NCBI RefSeq assembly: GCF_022201045.2
Contig: NC_068564.1
Location: 248,001-312,000 of the forward strand
Length of the DNA stretch: 64,000 nucleotides
Direction of reading: 5' to 3'
Source: Citrus sinensis
Taxonomy: Eukaryota; Streptophyta; Magnoliopsida; Sapindales; Rutaceae
A program made the translations under genes and the position numbers. Of this stretch, positions 1-13,447 are shown piece after piece; positions within the stretch are counted from its first letter, which is position 1; each line of letters begins with the position of its first letter. The notes below the pieces were generated by a model. It searched no databases, had not been told where the DNA came from, and saw only the letters and a program-made list of their open reading frames with translations.

Positions 1-2855
1 GGCCTAGTGTTACTGTGATGCATAATCAATTGTTGTTGGAGTTGTTCACGGCTGTTGATGTTAAAGAGGCGTTATTTAGCATGCATCCGGATAAATCCTC
101 GGGGCCGGATGGCATGAACCCTGCCTTTTATCAGAAATTTTGGAATTTAATTGGACAAGATGTTACAGATGCGTGTCTATATTTTATTTCAATTCACACT
201 TTCCCTGATGAACTGAATGATACCTTAATTGTATTAATTTCTAAGAAGCTACAGCCTGAAACTTTGACAGACATGCGCCCTATTGCATTGTGCAATGTCT
301 TATACAAGATAGTTGCAAAGATGCTTGCAAATAGAATGAAGTTGGTATTAGACTCGGTAATTTTTAAATCTCAGAGTGCATTTGTTCCGGGCAGAGCAAT
401 CACTAACAATATCCTCATATCGGCTGAAATTATTCATTTTCTTAAAAAAAAAAGAAGCAAGGAAAAACGGGTATAATGGTCTTCAAGATTGATATGTCGA
501 AAGCATATGATCGAATTGAATGGGACTTCCTAAAGGCTGTGATGCTGAGGATGGGGTTTGATGAGGGTTGGGTGGATCTTATTATGTTGTGTGTTTCTAC
601 GGTGAGTTATAAGGTGCTAAGGAATGGGGCGGAAGTGGGGTCGATTATCCCAAGTAGAGGGTTTCGAGAAGGTGACCTGTTATCTCCTTATTTATTTATA
701 ATCTGTTCTGAGGGACTTAGTTCGTTGATCCGTAATCGGGAAAGGGCTGGATTTCTTCATGGGGTTAAAGTGGCTAGGAGTGCACCTAGCATTTCTCACC
801 TATTCTTTGCCGATGATTATTTACTCTTCTTTAAAGCCAATCTAAATGAAGCCAGAATTATAAAGGGTTTGCTGGCTATCTATGGTGCCGCTTCTGGACA
901 GCAGGTGAATTATAAAAAATCAGCCATATCTTTCAGTGCAAATATGGATGAGGTGTCCAAAGGGCAGGTGTGTGAAGTTCTGGAAGTTTCCGCAACTAGT
1001 AACCATGAAACCTATTTGGGGTTGCCTTCGCAAATTGGAAGAAAGAAGAGTGTCGTTTTTAATTTTATTAAGGATAACGTGTGGCAACAGCTGCAAAGGT
1101 GGAATCAGAAATTTTTAAGTAAGGCTGGGAAGGAGATAATACTGAAAACAGTAGCCCAAACTATTCCTAATTATGCCATGAACATTTACTTGTTACATGT
1201 TGATTTATGTAAGGAGCTGGAAATTATGATGAACTCGTTTTGGTGGGGAACTAAGCGAAATGAAGATCGAGGAATTCATTGGCGTCGTTGGGATTCGATG
1301 TGTAAACCAAAGTCTTTTGGGGGCATTGGTTTCAAAAAGATACGCGATTTTAATATTGCTATGTTGGGAAAACAGTGTTGGAAGCTCATGACAAATCCAC
1401 AATCTCTGGTGGCAAGGATCCTGAAGGCCAAGTACTATCCTAGATCCGTATTTATTGAGGCAAGTGTGGGATTTAATCCTAGTTATACCTGGCGATCAAT
1501 AATGGCTACCCAACATGTCGTAGTTCAAGGAAGTAGGTTACGAATTGGGAGTGGGCAGCAGGTTTAAATCACCAAGGATCCGTGGCTTCCCGATGTTGAC
1601 AATGGCTGTATAACAACTGTTCTGGATGAGAGTCTCGTAACAACTACAGTGAATTGTCTTATGGTTTCGGGTCAACGACGATGGGACAATGATTTGGTGG
1701 CGGATGTGTTTAATGACAAGGATGCTGCACTTATTTTGCAAGTGCCTCTTAGTGCTAGACATGACAAGGATTGTTGGTTCTGGCTTGCGAATTCTAAGGG
1801 TAATTTTACTGTCAGGAGTTGTTACAAGTTGCTGAATCTTATTTCTGATGCCCCAAGTAGTAAGGTATGGAAGTGCTTATGGAGATTGGAAGTTCCAAGT
1901 AAGGTGAAACATTTCATTTGGCGTGCTTTAATAAATGTTTTGCCTACGGCCGATAACTTGCTGCCTAGGAAGGTTGAGGTTTCCCCTATATGTCCCATTT
2001 GTAGTGCAGCTAATGAGTCAGTTTTACATTGTTTGGTGGAGTGTTTATTTGCTCATTCTTGCTAGCTACTGTCCTCGTTAGGAACTATTAGAAAATGTTC
2101 TTTTTTTTTGCATGGATTGAGCACATATTTAGTCACTGCAGTAAAGAAGATTGCCAGCTAGCTATGATGGTGTGCTGGAGGCTTTGGATTAATAGAAATG
2201 ATAAGGTGTGGAATGGGAATAGTGGGCGGGCTCAAAATCCAGTGAATGTTGCTGGCCATTATCTCTTCCAATGGCAAGAAGCTAGAAAGAAAAAGTTAAC
2301 AATTGGTGAGCCTGTGCAGTGGGGTCATGGTTCGGTGTGTTGGATTAAGCCTCCAACGGGCTGGTTAAAGTGTAATGTGGATGCAGGGGTATTTAGCTCG
2401 CAGGACAGCTTCAGCTTTGGAGGAGTAATAAGAGATTCTGGAGGTGCTTTTGTGGCAGCTAAGTGTCAACGCTTCCCTGGTTCGGTTCATCCCCGCGAGG
2501 CAGAAGCTTTGGCTGTTCGTGAAGCTCTTAGCTGGCTGAAAATTCTGCAGCTCTCTAAAGTTATTCTTGAAATAGATTGTTTGAATGTGTACTCAGCTTT
2601 AATTACTCAAACTCCTAGCCCTAATGGTTTTGGTTTAATTATTGAGGACTGTCAAGAATTAGTTAAACTAGTTGGAGAAGTAAGATTCTCTTTTGTTCGA
2701 CGATCTGCGAACGTTGCTGCCCATACAATAGCTAGGGTGGGGGGTTTTATGTCAGGTCCTGGAGAGTGGAGGTTTGTTCCACCTCCGTGGTCATGTCCGA
2801 TGTTGACAATATCTTAAGATTAATGAAATTTCCATTCATAAAAAAAAAAAAAAAA
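1..2855 (+). mobile_element. L1-type LINE retrotransposon, 3' part, decayed
   Basis: The element enters from the left edge already inside the reverse transcriptase region. It runs through a zinc-binding-like linker and an RNase H domain and ends in a run of 16 A at 2840-2855. Domain order (RT, linker, RNase H, poly-A) is that of plant L1-type non-LTR elements. The 5' end lies outside the window, so no target-site duplication can be tested. At least four lesions interrupt the ORF, so the copy is inactive. Confidence 0.93.
15..2817 (+). pseudogene. LINE ORF2 polyprotein remnant (reverse transcriptase + RNase H)
   Basis: The pieces form one broken polyprotein. 15-476 carries the RT fingers (SSGPDG, RPIAL and SAFVPGR-like motifs). 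476-1567 carries DMSKAYDR and the catalytic FADD box at 806-817. 1649-2065 has the zinc-binding-like linker with CPIC. 2095-2817 is a plant-type RNase H with the acidic residues in NVDAG, AEALA and EIDCLN, and AAHTIA near the end. A frame change occurs at or near a 10-A tract (444-453), because the +2 frame reads through GKTGIM into FKIDMSKAYDR. A TAA at 1565-1567 interrupts an otherwise continuous frame (V*ITKDPWLP). A TAG at 2063-2065 and another frame change near the T-run at 2100-2107 precede the RNase H. It has no host function. Confidence 0.9.
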
Positions 2856-4610
2856 CTTATTGGGGGCATATTTATGAAAAAATTTACTAGTTAATTCATA
2901 ATTAACTATGTTTAGTTGGTTTCTGACTTGGGGTACAGCTAATCATACAATTTTCTGTTTAAGATAAAGATTGTATAGGTTGAGCCCGCAAAATAGATCT
3001 TTGCTCTTTGTGCCCTCTAATTTTATGTCATTGACTCATTGGCTACAATTTTACAACTTGTAACATTTTAACCAAAATAGAAACCTTTTCTCGCCAGCTG
3101 GCTCCACCTCTAGTCTATAACTACAAACTATATACTGCAAAAAGCTAGCATATATAGTCATGTACGTATTATAGTTGTAAAAATTAGTTTTGAATTTTAT
3201 TTACTCTTCTTACTTTTCAAATATAATTTTTCGTACTCCACCAATTTATGAGAAAAAACTTAGGCTTACCGGTCTTACTATTTTAACAGACATTGAGGTC
3301 TTGCCATTTGGTGGAACAGTAAGTCCCACTCTAAGATCCATCAAAATTTAATATAGGAAAAATAGTTTAGACTCGTTTAATCTACCGAATGGTATAATCT
3401 CAATTGCTGGTCCTACAGCTGAAGTGATATGATTAACTTAAGCAAGTTTTTTGGGCCCCCAATTCTCACACGCACAGACCAAACAAAAAATGAAGAAGAA
3501 GAAGGTCACGCGAAGTATTAAGATATATACAAAACATGTAACACATGAACTAAAGAGACTGTCATCACAAAATGTACCTAAATCCCACAATTTTGGTATG
3601 TGTTTTGTTTCTTAACCAATTTTCTTCTGTATACTTCAAACTTTAGTACGATTGGTGCGTGTCTTATCATCATGCTGTATGTCTAGTTTCATATTTTGCA
3701 ATTGACTACACACTTGAATAATGAAAAAACGTGTTTTAAAGAAGAATATTTAATATTTTAGTGATTTGTTAATAAAATATTAGGAATTATTGATTAGAGT
3801 AACGATCCTATTAGATTTCATACAAAAGTGTAGATCCTCTAAATAACCATTTTGGTCAATTAGATCCCTTTCAAAAATATTGTAATCTCTCTTCATGATA
3901 GGATAGCATTTCCAATCATTTTCATTTGAGATGAGTCCACGACAAAAAAATGACGGCAAAACAATCAAAGCATGATATAATGTGCTTTATTGAAAATCTT
4001 TTTTTTTTCCCAATCTCTCAAATTTTTTATTGTTAACCCCCTAAATTTTCATTCATGATTCAAATTTATGATATTCTATGACACACAAAAACTTAAGCGT
4101 CGACAGGAAAAAACTTTTAAAAAATTTTACAAAAAATTTAAAATATCTAACCGTAGCTACAACAACAACAAAAGCAATCATAAAACCATAAGTATGAATT
4201 TGTACTTTATTGTAACTCTAGCTATGAGTATTTTACTCCTCATGTTGAAGAATTTTTGACATTTTTTAAAAAATAAATTCTACACATGGATAACATACAA
4301 GTTTTTATTTTTGTCCGACACAAAGCAACTATCATTATTGATTAATTGATGCAAGAGAGTTGCTTGCTTTCAGCTCTAATACTTTTGGAATCTCATGATC
4401 GTCCGTTTTCAAACATTTTGTAGCAACAAATTTTTTTCTAGTAATTGGTATATGCATATACAACCTGATCCCCAGCAAACAAATTAACAAATAAAAAGTA
4501 GAGAAATAAAAGAAAATTCACTAGTAAGCCACAATCTAAGCTATAGAGTAATTTGATTAGTAACAACACACACACACACAAATATGATAGCCTCATTAAA
4601 TTATACTAAA
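2856..4610. other. Intergenic, AT-rich, no gene seen
   Basis: Only short open frames without recognisable motifs occur here. A short CA run lies at about 4567-4580, just beyond the stop codon of the MYB gene. The part adjoining 4611 probably includes that gene's 3' untranslated region, which is inference. Confidence 0.6.
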
Positions 4611-5852
4611 CTAAAAGTTCCATGCAAAATCATCCGTGGAGAAAGAGCTAAAGTCACGACACATTGCACCAGCCATGAGTGTGGAGTCCACAAAGTCAAG
4701 GTGATGATCAAAACTAGAACTATCAAACGAACAATCCATGTTAGCTTCATCATCAATTTTTTCCATCTGCGGCGCCTGACGATCACAAATATTCTTCTCC
4801 TTCTCTCTTTGCTGTTGCAGCTTTGCTTCCAAACTTGGCACTTCAATATTAGTATTAGTACCCCACATGCAATAATTCTCATCTGTGAGTCCAAATCCAG
4901 GAGGGTTCATTAATGAGGAGCAAGGCGGAGACGACATGGGTCCATTGCGAAGATGATCAACTGATGATGAAACATAATTAGGAAAATTTGTGGAATAATC
5001 TTGGGAATTTTGGTCACCAGCATTCCAAACAAAGTTAGGGTTCTGATATTCAGAAGCGGGGGGCATCGGTATAGCTGTTGGTTGAAGCAATGAGAATTGA
5101 TCAGTAGGCGCAGGCAATGTCAGAACCGGAGGCCTAATGATCTCCATCGAAACAATATTGCTCATTATTTGTGATGAACTCACAGTAAATGCTCGTGATG
5201 AAATGGGTAGTTGTATGTTGCATGCAATTTTGCTGGAGGCAGCAGCTCTTTGATGCGAAGGCATCAAAATGTGAGTCTTTGGATCGAGGCCTTTTGACAT
5301 TAACTTTTTTTTAATGCACGAGTTCCAATAATTCTTCACCTCATTGTCTGTTCTTCCGGGCAGATGCTTAGCTATTTGAGCCCATCTGCCAGCAGCCAAA
5401 TATTCAGTCAAACACATGCAGCATTCATTCTTATTAATTGTGCTATGTCATATTAATTAAATACCCTTAATAATGATTAATTCAATTCTTTAATTACCTA
5501 TTGCCCAATATTCTATGCACATCAATGATTATCTGCTCTTCTTCTTCGGTGAAAGAGCCTCTCCTCAAGTCTGGTCTCAAGTAATTTATCCATCTCAATC
5601 TACAACTCTTTCCACATCTCTGCAAGCCTACGATTCATATGCATATTAAATTAGCCAAAGGAAAGAATTAACTAACGATATTCAATTCATTGTTATTAAG
5701 AAGCATTAATCAATACAGCTACCAGCAAGTTTTGGAACAGAACTCCAGCTGCCATGGCCGTGAGCAGTGATGTGTTTGAGGAGCTTTTCATCTTCTTCAG
5801 GAGACCATAAACCCTTCTTCACTTTTTGTTTGCTGCAGCACCTGTGACCCAT
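4611..5852 (-). CDS. R2R3-MYB transcription factor (MYB26/MYB67/MYB103-like group)
   Basis: This is a nuclear DNA-binding regulator of the plant R2R3-MYB family. There are three exons on the minus strand: 5723-5852, 5498-5627 and 4611-5385, giving 344 residues. Introns are GT..AG and sit at the two classic MYB positions (A-G|G and GN-R|W). The protein opens [21 protein letters not shown]2 tryptophans are in LWSPEED and SWSSVPK, and [11 protein letters not shown] closes the repeat. R3 starts [10 protein letters not shown] and ends [20 protein letters not shown], followed by [19 protein letters not shown]. The C-terminus is low-complexity and acidic near the end ([10 protein letters not shown]). 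[19 protein letters not shown] and KKKLMS resemble, from memory, the MYB26/MYB67 subgroup linked to secondary wall and anther development. MYB61/MYB86 relatives are the alternative, so no symbol is given. The start is the only ATG before the MYB repeat. Confidence 0.93.
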
Positions 5853-8800
5853 CTTCTCTGTCTGATTTGTTTCTCGATAACCTTCAACAATTATTAACAC
5901 GGTCAGCTATATGTTAGCTCTTTTCAATTTATCAGGACGACAACAATTCACGCACTTTGAAGTGAGTTATGGTTTTAGAACTATTTTTCATCAATTTTGT
6001 TAGCGAGAGCGAGAGAGAGGAAAGAAGGAGTGATTAATGATGATGATGACGACGATGATGATGTACGTTTGTTTTCGACAAATGCAAAATATTCAGCCAA
6101 GGGGCAACATATTTAACATGATTCATAGCTAGCCCAAACAAGCCAATCGGTGATTGATGTCTTGTTAACTAACACATTTGGGCAACCTCTCAAGTGCAAC
6201 TCCATATTGGCAGAGATCCCTTGAGGTGGCTCATGGTCCCACCAATTCACAAAAATAAAAAACGTTTTTGTCAATTTGAGTACATTATGGGGTTACTTAC
6301 CAAGTCCTTGCCACCTTCCAATTTCCAAATAAATAAATAAACCAAGTCCTTAGCCGCCTAATGTATTCTTCAGTTGCCCACCTTTAACTGTATATTTATC
6401 TATAGCAGCAATGTGCTGTTATTTTACCCTCTCCTAAGAAAAGCGTACCGCAACCCTAAAGACTGCGAGAGGGCTAATTTATGTCTTAAGAAAACTATTG
6501 TTGAAAGATAAATGTTCTATTTTAATGTGAAATGATTAATTTTCATTTAGAGACGTGTTAAGGCATTTTATTTAACATTAATTTGTAGATATGTTATTAC
6601 ATGTCAAATTTACTTTTCAACAAAATACTTTTCTTTTAACATTTTCATGAACTATTAAAAATTTATAAGGCACAAAGTGATAAACATTTTTTACCCACAA
6701 AAAAAGAAAAAAAAGAGTAACTGGTAATATCATTTACCAACAATCTCGTGGCTGTATTAGGTTCATCACCTAAGGCAACAAAATAATAAGCAATCAGTGC
6801 TGCTTGTATGAATTAAAGTTGAAAGAAGTCGCATAAAAGTAGATTCGATAAACAAGTCACCCACAAAGTCCTACGTGGGACCAACTGGGGGCTAGAATGG
6901 GCCTTTAGGGACCTGGCCCTACAATCCAAAAATAAAATTTTTAATATTGGATATTTATACTTTTTACCTTTAAAATATAGTTTTTAATGGATTGGACTTG
7001 GTTATAACTTGAAACAATTATCGAATATAATATTTGTAAATAATCACGAGTACCACATCATCCATATGCTTATTATATAAAATTTTAATATTCATCTTAT
7101 GTAATTTTTCTACCGTTCATTTAAAAAAAAATCATGTAATAATCATGGCAGAAATTGCCCTTTAATTCTCTTTTGATACAACTGTTGGATTGTCAATGTT
7201 AAGATTGCATTTCACAAGTGAATTAAAATGATATAGCTAAAAATTATTTTGTACAAGCAAATATCGCACAATAGTAGGGTGGAATGAAAATATTAATGAC
7301 CTAAATATTTTTTTATTATTTTATATTTTTATTTAAAAAAATGTATTTCATGTCACAATAATTTATACAAGAGTTTGTGGTTGTAATATTATGCATATAT
7401 TATTTACAAATATTATATTCACTGTCAACGGTTGAAAAATACATCAATAAAAGAGTATAATGTCTTGTGCAAAAAAGATGGTTACATAAAATCCTTCCCC
7501 ATACGATGAAATTTATGTCTTGTATATCTTGATCCTTTGCGTTATTGTATAAGAGAAGATTTGAAAAAGTCTAGCTGATATAAAATAACCCACTTCTCTC
7601 ATTTAATATTTAACTTGTATAGATATTGGTAATTAAAGCCACTCGATTTGAGAAATGAGCTGGAATTTTAACTTTGGGTACACTCATGAGGGAGGGTCAC
7701 AAATTCTAATTGAGTGTTCCGGTACCCATGCCCTCACAGTTCCCCTTTCAATTTTATTTACAATTCATGGAGAAACGAATTGAAAAGAACGGAAGAAGCA
7801 CAGAACATGTGATCGTTTACGAGGAACATCAATTAATTGAATAGCAAAACAAATGTATAGATAGCCTTAATTGATATTGTTTCCAAACAGCGTTATTCAT
7901 CGGTATTATTCTACAATAGCTTCGCATTTTAATTTTCTTAAAGAAATTTTAGATAGAAATTAGAAACTTCACCCATCTACCGTCGACTCTTGTTTCCTAT
8001 TATATTACTTGAAATTGGGTGATCATGCGGCCATATATACATGGTGCTTAACTAAATTCTCCACCCATGTGGTTGAGATGTCGAGTTAGCTAGGATTTCT
8101 TCTTTATTTGAGTTCTCCTGAAAAAATTTTGGGTGCTCTCGATGCATCCAAGAACGAATTTTCACGTGAACTAGAACAGTTAATCAAAAAAAAAAAATTA
8201 TTTCCTTAAATTATAAAAGTGGCACTACATGGGATAATTAAGGCTCCTAATGTCCCCTCTTATTAGTGTATTTTTTTGATCTATTCATGAAATTTCAAGT
8301 TCACTTCAAAACATAAATCTTTTATATATTCTTTCATTTAGCCCTGAATAATATAAAGTCCTGAGTTCACCCATGGATGCATCACTCCCTCTCTATTAAC
8401 TTCTTTCTGTGTTGTGTTTTAACCAATCATGAAAATATTCATAAACATACAAACAGTAGTTGTGGAAAGGGAGCAGTGCATGGATGCACTACTCTATGCC
8501 ATTAAGAATCTTACGCCATGCCCGTATATGCATTGATGATTGTTGTGTACTATTAAAATTTAGCCACTTTTACGTTCTTATTATCAAACAACCACTAGAC
8601 ACTACATATAATTTTCTCAAGATATATAGAGATAAAGATCAAAAGAGAATCTTGGTGTTATTGCTTTGATGACTGTTATTTTTGTTTTATTTATGTAAAA
8701 AATATTTACAGGATATCCCTCTTGCACGACCTCAAATTATCTTCTTGTAACCAAACGTCGAACTAGTAGTTATTTTATTTTATTTTAATGTATGTTAACT

Positions 8801-9547
8801 ATGTAAAATACCCTTACTTATTAGAATTTACTAATGAGATGACGAATTTATGTGCAATCTTGGGCAATCTTCCAAGATCATATCATGTGCATGTAGTCAT
8901 GATGATACATCGATGTCATGTGACAATCTTGCAAAGTACTATACTTGATTGAATCAGTTAGTATTAATATGAGAAAAGTATGTGCTTCTCGTCTTCAGAG
9001 CAAATGATTGCCCAGCCATTTTCAAGAGAATACTAAACCCTTCATGATTGCGAAAGCAACATTTTTTTGTTGGGTTATTGTCTCTCTCTCTCCCTCTCCC
9101 TCTCTTAATCTCTGCATGATCAAATACTATACACCTGTTAAACAATTGAGTAAAACCAACTTAACCAAGAGCTCACCATGACAACTGATTCCATTTTCTT
9201 TGTTTTCTCGCTTGTAAGTTCTGTATACTAGTTATTGACAATTAAAGAATGATTTTGATCATCAAATGAGTGAATAACCGAGAATAATTTACTTGCACTA
9301 CTTAATTGACATTCATAAAAAGCGAGGAAGACGATATACAATAACTTCAGTTCATGAAGAAGTTTCAAGTTGAGTATTTTAAAGAGTAACACAATTGGAG
9401 GCCATCTATGGTCATCTAAAGCTTTTCAGAACTTTTTTTCCCCTTCTCATCGCGGTTCAAAATCTATACATATATAATAGATAACAATACTCTACAGATA
9501 ATTTATTGGCACATAAATTGGGCCCTCCTAAAACATGAGGGAGGAAA
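5853..9547. other. Intergenic, MYB upstream region, no gene seen
   Basis: The first few hundred bases are the promoter and leader side of the minus-strand MYB gene. They hold a GA-rich run near 6005-6030 and GAT/GAC trinucleotides near 6039-6063. The rest is AT-rich, with a CT run near 9080-9108 and a 22-bp inverted repeat at 7023/7420 listed separately. No ORF carries a recognisable motif. Confidence 0.55.
7023..7420. repeat. Inverted repeat, possible AT-rich MITE
   Basis: A 22-base arm at 7023-7044 has its exact reverse complement at 7399-7420, with looser similarity continuing inward. The spacing of about 400 bp suits a MITE. No convincing target duplication flanks it, so its nature is unproven. 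Confidence 0.4.
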
Positions 9548-9550
9548 TTA

Positions 9551-10653
9551 GAGTGTGTTTGGTATGCGGTAGAGACCAGGTTTCTGCCGCATTATGTGTG
9601 TTTACCATGTTTGGTGGACACGGCCGGGTCTGGATAAAGATGGTCAATTGGCCACCTTTTGAAGCCAAAGTGGGAATTTCGCTCCCGAATCGGGTCGCAC
9701 CTGGTCTGTATTCCCTCTCTCTCTCTCGCTCTCTTTTATAATTATTAATTAAATCTATTTTCAATAGTTTTAATTTAATAAGTTTGTTAATAGCATTTAC
9801 TTATCACCAGTAATCGAGCCAATAATACGCACCAGCGACCACCATCGTCAGCTACCGATCGCTACCTCAGACTTTTTCTGACATCCTTCAACGTTAAATT
9901 TAGTGCTTTTAAAATCCCTTTCTTGTACAATGGTACTTGTATATCAGTGGCAGCAGAGCTTCCATTCGCCGTAGATCTACGGTTGAAATTTTAAATTTCA
10001 AACTTTAGAACGAGAGCTCCATCACTGAACATTATAAATGCCGTTACTTAGAGCTCGAGAAAATGATTCCAATGGTACTAAATATAATTTAAGTGAAGAA
10101 ATTTTATAATTTTTAACAAAGACAAAGGGCAGTGGTGCCTTGGTGGTTGCCAGTGGCTGTTCAGTTCTTTTGATAAATCAAAAAATAATAGTTTAATATT
10201 ATTAAAAATATAAAATGATTAGAAAATAATTTAGTATTATTACTAATATAAAATATTATAGTACATAATAAAATGCATGACATTTCAAACATGATACTAT
10301 ATTAAGAATGTGTTTGGAATTGAGGTTGGGCAGCTATAATTTTCAAGTTATAGCACTAAAGTATTTGGTAAACACTACCTGTTGTAACTTGGAAGATATG
10401 TTAATGTGGTTTTTCACTTGTATAATGGAAATCTTTTATATCTTTAATAATTTTGTTAAAATTATTATTTAAAATTTATATTTACTACATATTACTAACT
10501 TTTGTTTCATAGTTATACCTTTTTTTTCACAGCAACTGCAGCTTAAAAGTTACAGCAACTCAATCTCAAACGCACCCTAAATATACCATACACTAACAAT
10601 ATGTTATATTTTAATCTAATCCAATCCAAAACAATGACGTACCAAACACACCC
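9551..10653. mobile_element. PIF/Harbinger-like non-autonomous element (outer)
   Basis: The left end reads GAGTGTGTTTGGTATG. The right end, reverse-complemented, reads GGGTGTGTTTGGTACG. Both are flanked directly by TTA (9548-9550 and 10654-10656), the 3-bp target duplication type of this superfamily. A second MITE sits inside at 10306-10577. Without it the element is about 830 bp. There is no transposase. A CT run lies at about 9709-9735. Because TIRs are short, two unrelated ends pairing by chance is possible. Confidence 0.5.
10306..10577. mobile_element. PIF/Harbinger-like MITE (inner)
   Basis: The left end GAATGTGTTTGGAATTGAGG and the reverse-complemented right end GGGTGCGTTTGAGATTGAG form imperfect terminal repeats. 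TAA flanks both sides (10303-10305 and 10578-10580). The 272-bp AT-rich interior has no ORF. It resembles the copy at 22917-23139. Confidence 0.65.
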
Positions 10654-10656
10654 TTA

Positions 10657-13253
10657 GTGCACAAGAGAAGTCCATCATTAATGGTGTATGGAGCAAACCA
10701 GAGTTTCACTAGAGAGAGATACTATTTTTAGCTCTGTATTCTAACTCAAATTTAAATCCAATGCTAAATTTATTTGTACTTGTATTATTTTAATAATACG
10801 TACAATTATAACAATGAAATGTGATTAAAATTTAATTATATAAATGGTTTTAACTCATCATTTGATTCATGCAGGTGTCGACGCTAAAAAAAATGTAATC
10901 TTATCTAATTTGTTTAATAGGTAGTCGAGTCTTATATAGTGTGTGTGTTTAATTGATAAAATTAATAAAATAAAATAAAAAACTGTAGGCTTTAATCATG
11001 GATCTTGAGCAGATAACGGACACTTAATCACCTTTTTAAAGCAGCTTAAAAATTATTTGCTGGTTACTATAGCTTCATATAGCTGTCAGCAAAAAATTCG
11101 ACCGCAATGCATATGAACAGAATTAAAGGCAAAACAGAGGAAACATAATTAGGGCTTGTTAATTTGTATAATTAAACGCGTTAATAAGGCTTAGCTTCTC
11201 AAAGATAATGAGTGTCGTTCTAATCATGATTTTCTGGCTTCTAATATAATGGCAAAGGCCCCTCTCCATTAACCCAAAGAAATTGGCGACCAATACCGTG
11301 ATAAAGTTAATATGTAAAGGTAGAGTAATTGACAAGGTACTATTTATCTTTTTAAACACACCACACATTGTTGTTTCTTTTGTTCCAAAATTACAATACT
11401 TATTACTTTATTTAGGGAAAAACTATGTATTTGATTTTGGGTTACATCAATCTTCTGAAACATAAGAAAGTAAATTTTGTTGATGAACCATATATATACT
11501 TAGAACCATATATATATGCCAATTTGGCAACGTCTTTCTTTCGGAATTTTAGTGTACTTGAAGCCACTTAGTTGTCTAAGATAAGTTTTATACAATATCT
11601 TCAATCAGTGACATGATTTGCTAATTATTCAATTAATCCACACGTACAATTACTTGTTTATCGTATGTATGCTTTCTATTTTTTAATAACTAAATCATAA
11701 TCTTGATGATCCCGTTTTAGGGCAATGGATAGACTGGACCAACTAGCTAATTAATCCTCCCTTATCAGGAAGACTTTAGTAAAATATTAGATTAGACAAA
11801 GTACCAAATTCGGGTATTATATGCAACATCTTAAGGACATAGTACATTGATGATGGTTTTTTTTTTTAATCTTTCTACGATAATTTTAATTTTTCATCCT
11901 AAGCCCCGATTGATGATGCTTGATTACTTGGATAATTTCTTTTTCTCAATTTAACAGAACTAGGAAGATTAATTAATTTATTGTTTTGAAATTGATTAAT
12001 TACAAATAAATAGGTAAACACTTTGGTTAAACTTGTAATTAAGCTATGTTCTGGTATCTTGATTAAGCTTTGTTAATTATCCTTAGTAGTCAGTACTTAT
12101 CCAATTGAACCTTTTTTCTTGTACCAATGATTGGAGAATTTTCCGAACAAAAATTAAAATTCAAGCAAGGTGAATGTTGAAGTGAATAGCTTCCTAATCA
12201 TCTTTTAATTTTTAATTAATTCCTTGATGAACGTATCTGGCACTGGCATTGTGATGTTTGGAAGCTTGAACATCAAGATATGAACTAATTAATTAATTAG
12301 AGAAAACAAACTAAAAAATTCAACTAAAAGGTTAGCCAAGTTTTTGAGATGATTAAAGTTGCCAAAATTTCAAATTTCGTGCTGAAGAAAATGAAGGCAA
12401 TGAAGTATTTTAGTGGAAAATCAAGCTTACACTTCAAAATTCAAACTAACCATTACTTTAATGCAAAATAATGGGACAACAATTAATTGACTAGTTTGAC
12501 TCAATCACAATTCAGTATTCACTAACAATACTTGACACCCGTATTGCCTCCACAATACGACACGTGTCTACTTTTAATTTTTAGATCCTTCGGAGTTGTC
12601 TGAAGAAAACGAAAGTAACAGAGAATGGACATCATATTCATGGAATGAAACATTCTTCAGTAAAATAGATTAATAAATTAATAAATAAATTGACCTGGTT
12701 CAATGTTCGTCCAGCAGTCCAATCGCTGCGCTTTGCCTCTGTGTAACTTCTTTTTGTATATTCTGAATAAATCTTTTCTTCATTTTGGTTCAAAGAGCGT
12801 CAGATCGAATGAAGAATTCAGGTATAAAATAATATATTTATAAATTGAGACGACGCCTTCAAAATAAACGCAAGAGCAGAGATTTTTTGGGTTTGTAGCT
12901 GAAGTTCAAGAGCAGGTAAAGAGGCTGAATCAAGTGAACATACAATATACTTCAAGAAGTTGCAATGATTTAGCTCACTTGCAAAATTAGCTTTGGCGCT
13001 CAATGATTTTGTATTATGGGTAGAAAATATATCAACTTAATTTTTGTACTTATTGACAGAATTGAATAAATGAAAATAATATTTTCTCTCAACAAAAAAT
13101 AATAATAATAATAAATTGAGACGAAGAAAACATAAATTATTTTTTGGAAAAAGAAAGATTAAGTTTTCAATTAAGACGCTTGTCTATTATTATTTATATT
13201 TCAAGAGTACCTAGCCTCTACAGTAATTTACTATTACTGATTGATTGGATTTG
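10657..13253. other. Intergenic, AT-rich, no gene seen
   Basis: No coding signature, tRNA-like promoter or repeat with defined ends was recognised. Short runs such as the AAT tract near 13098-13110 are present. Confidence 0.55.
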
Positions 13254-13447
13254 GATCTATCTAAAGATGGCCAACAAGTCGAGTAGTGTGTGGCACGACA
13301 CAGTACGAGTACGTTTCGGTAGGGCACGCCGCACGGTACGCATATGGGCTGGGGCGGGCTTAGAATTTTAGGCATGTGTGCTTTAAAAACACGGTATGAT
13401 TAGAGATGAGACAAAACACGGCACGCTAAAAGGCACGTAAACATAAA

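Noticed and set aside
444..478. Ten-A run at the LINE frame change as a programmed ribosomal frameshift
   Set aside because: The same ORF also has two in-frame stops and another frame change, so ordinary decay of a dead copy is the simpler explanation.
4584..4913. Plus-strand open frame over the MYB third exon
   Set aside because: Antisense shadow of the MYB coding exon with no motif.
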